In this document: positions 63,160 to 64,000 of the stretch, piece by piece | Layout: each line of letters begins with the position of its first letter | Numbering within the stretch: position 1 is the stretch's first letter | Assembly: GCF_022549785.1 (NCBI RefSeq) | Contig: NZ_JAKZGO010000007.1 | Location: 1-64,000 of the forward strand | DNA from: Belliella alkalica | Lineage (GTDB): Bacteria > Bacteroidota > Bacteroidia > Cytophagales > Cyclobacteriaceae | DNA: 64,000 nucleotides | Direction: 5' to 3' | The notes under the pieces: model-generated | What the model was told of the DNA's origin: nothing | Database searches by the model: none | Seen by the model: the letters and a program-made list of their open reading frames with translations, nothing else | Made by a program: the position numbers and the translations under genes

Positions 63160-64000
63160 CACAGATTGCATATAAAACACCTTAGTTTTCTCTTTTAAAA
63201 AGACAGGGAATTATCGAAAATATCTACGCCACCTTCATAGAGAAAATTTAAATCAAAAATCTACTATGGGACATAGCCCTAAAATCTTCGTAGAAATTAT
63301 AAAATGCACATATTCCCTTGAGGGGCGTTGCCCTGATTTCTTAAATACGACAAATAAAGAATGCAGGGCTACGCCCCTTGCCTGTGGTCTTATTCATTCA
63401 TTTGCTACGAAGAGCAGTGGGCTCTGCCCCCATATATTGATTTACAATTTTTCATTCAGATTATGGCTTACACTTTATCACAGATTCCAAATAAAACACC
63501 TTGGTTTTCTCTTTTAAAAAGACAGGAAGTTATTGAACTTATATCTGCCATTTTCATAGAACAAATTTAAATCACAAATCTACTATGGGGCATAGCCCTA
63601 AAATCTTCGTAGAAACTATAAAATGCACATATTCCCTTGAGGGGCGTAGCCCTGATTTCTTAAATACAACTAATAAAGAATGCAGGGCTACGCCCCTTTC
63701 CTCTGGTCTAATTCATTCATTTGCTACGAAGAGCAGTTGGCTCTGCCCCCATAAATTGATTTACAATTTTTCATTCAGAATTTGACTTACACTTTATCAC
63801 AGATTGCATATAAAACGCCTTGGTTTTCTCTTTTTAAAAGACAGGAAATTATCGAATATATCTACGCCACTTTCATAGAGCAAATTTAAATCACAAATAT
63901 CCAATGGGGGATAGCCCTAAAATCTTCGTAGAAATTATAAAATACACATATTGCCTTGAGGGGCGTAGCCCTGATTTCTTAAATACGACAAATAAAGAAT
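63160..64000 (+). repeat. tandem array of 319-bp repeats with nested inverted repeats
   Basis: Units begin at 63160, 63479 and 63798, exactly 319 bp apart, and the third runs off the window. Each unit has an outer inverted repeat (copy 2: 63585-63612 with 63724-63752) and an inner one (AGGGGCGTAGCCCTG 63640-63654 with CAGGGCTACGCCCCT 63683-63697). Short ORFs inside read through the repeat and are not genes. The units could form long RNA or DNA hairpins; their function is unknown. Confidence 0.88.

Noticed and set aside
63266-63785. Similar 66-83 aa ORFs starting at 63266 and 63585
   Set aside because: They are the same translation of successive 319-bp repeat units and include both arms of the inverted repeats; no credible start context or domain.
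63160-64000. CRISPR array
   Set aside because: Units are 319 bp and nearly identical throughout, with no short repeats separated by unique spacers and no cas genes.

Overview
The window looks like chromosomal DNA of a member of the Bacteroidota, probably Cytophagales (Cyclobacteriaceae-like). The evidence is the SusC/SusD pair behind an ECF sigma/FecR cassette, DUF5689, the EgtB/EgtD pair, AT-rich intergenic DNA, weak Shine-Dalgarno signals, and one promoter resembling the Bacteroidota TTTG/TAnnTTTG type. The family-level placement is inference; no rRNA or tRNA was seen.

Region 1 (1-21 kb) is a partly decayed defence/accessory island. It begins with a hairpin repeat resembling an integron attC site. 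A tightly overlapping three-gene unit follows (STAS-like/GHKL ATPase, DUF4325 STAS-like protein, membrane protein), then remnants of two different group II introns. An AAA+ ATPase/subtilisin-like protease pair comes next. The centre is one contiguous minus-strand operon of about 9.3 kb: hsdR-hsdM-hsdS (type I restriction-modification), then a PtuA/PtuB-like (Septu-type) ATPase-HNH pair, then a second, different HNH-type protein. Beyond it is a graveyard: an AbiEi-like antitoxin with a palindromic operator and an internally deleted toxin, an hsdR N-terminal remnant, and a RhuM-Fic pseudogene.

Region 2 (21-29.8 kb) holds stress and housekeeping accessory genes: a Crp-like regulator, an alpha/beta hydrolase, a LuxR-type membrane regulator, a DJ-1/PfpI protein, a nitroreductase, ergothioneine synthesis genes egtB-egtD, and small envelope proteins.

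Region 3 (29.7-43.1 kb, all minus strand) is a potassium-uptake block. A Trk/Ktr pair lies upstream of a sigma-54-activating (NtrC-type) response regulator encoded 11 bp after trkA. Next comes a kdp operon that starts with a good sigma-54 promoter. Its order is a 30-aa membrane microprotein, a 124-aa protein of unknown function, kdpF (25 aa), kdpA, kdpB, kdpC, a porin, a KdpD/Usp-domain protein and a separate histidine kinase. KdpD is therefore split in two, and the partner regulator is probably NtrC-type, not OmpR-type KdpE.

Region 4 (43.3-53 kb) contains a lipoprotein, a DoxX-like membrane protein, an exported inorganic pyrophosphatase, an NSS-family transporter with a 33-aa MetS-like subunit, small unknown proteins, TerC, a GNAT acetyltransferase and SelO.

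Region 5 (53-63.1 kb) is a self-contained outer-membrane uptake locus: ECF sigma, FecR anti-sigma, SusC/RagA receptor with an STN signalling domain, SusD/RagB lipoprotein, DUF5689 lipoprotein and an exported calcineurin-like phosphoesterase, closed by a strong terminator. The window ends in a 319-bp tandem repeat array whose units contain nested inverted repeats. Dispersed 110-130 bp intergenic repeats occur at about 28.0, 41.0, 45.6, 53.1 and 60.1 kb.
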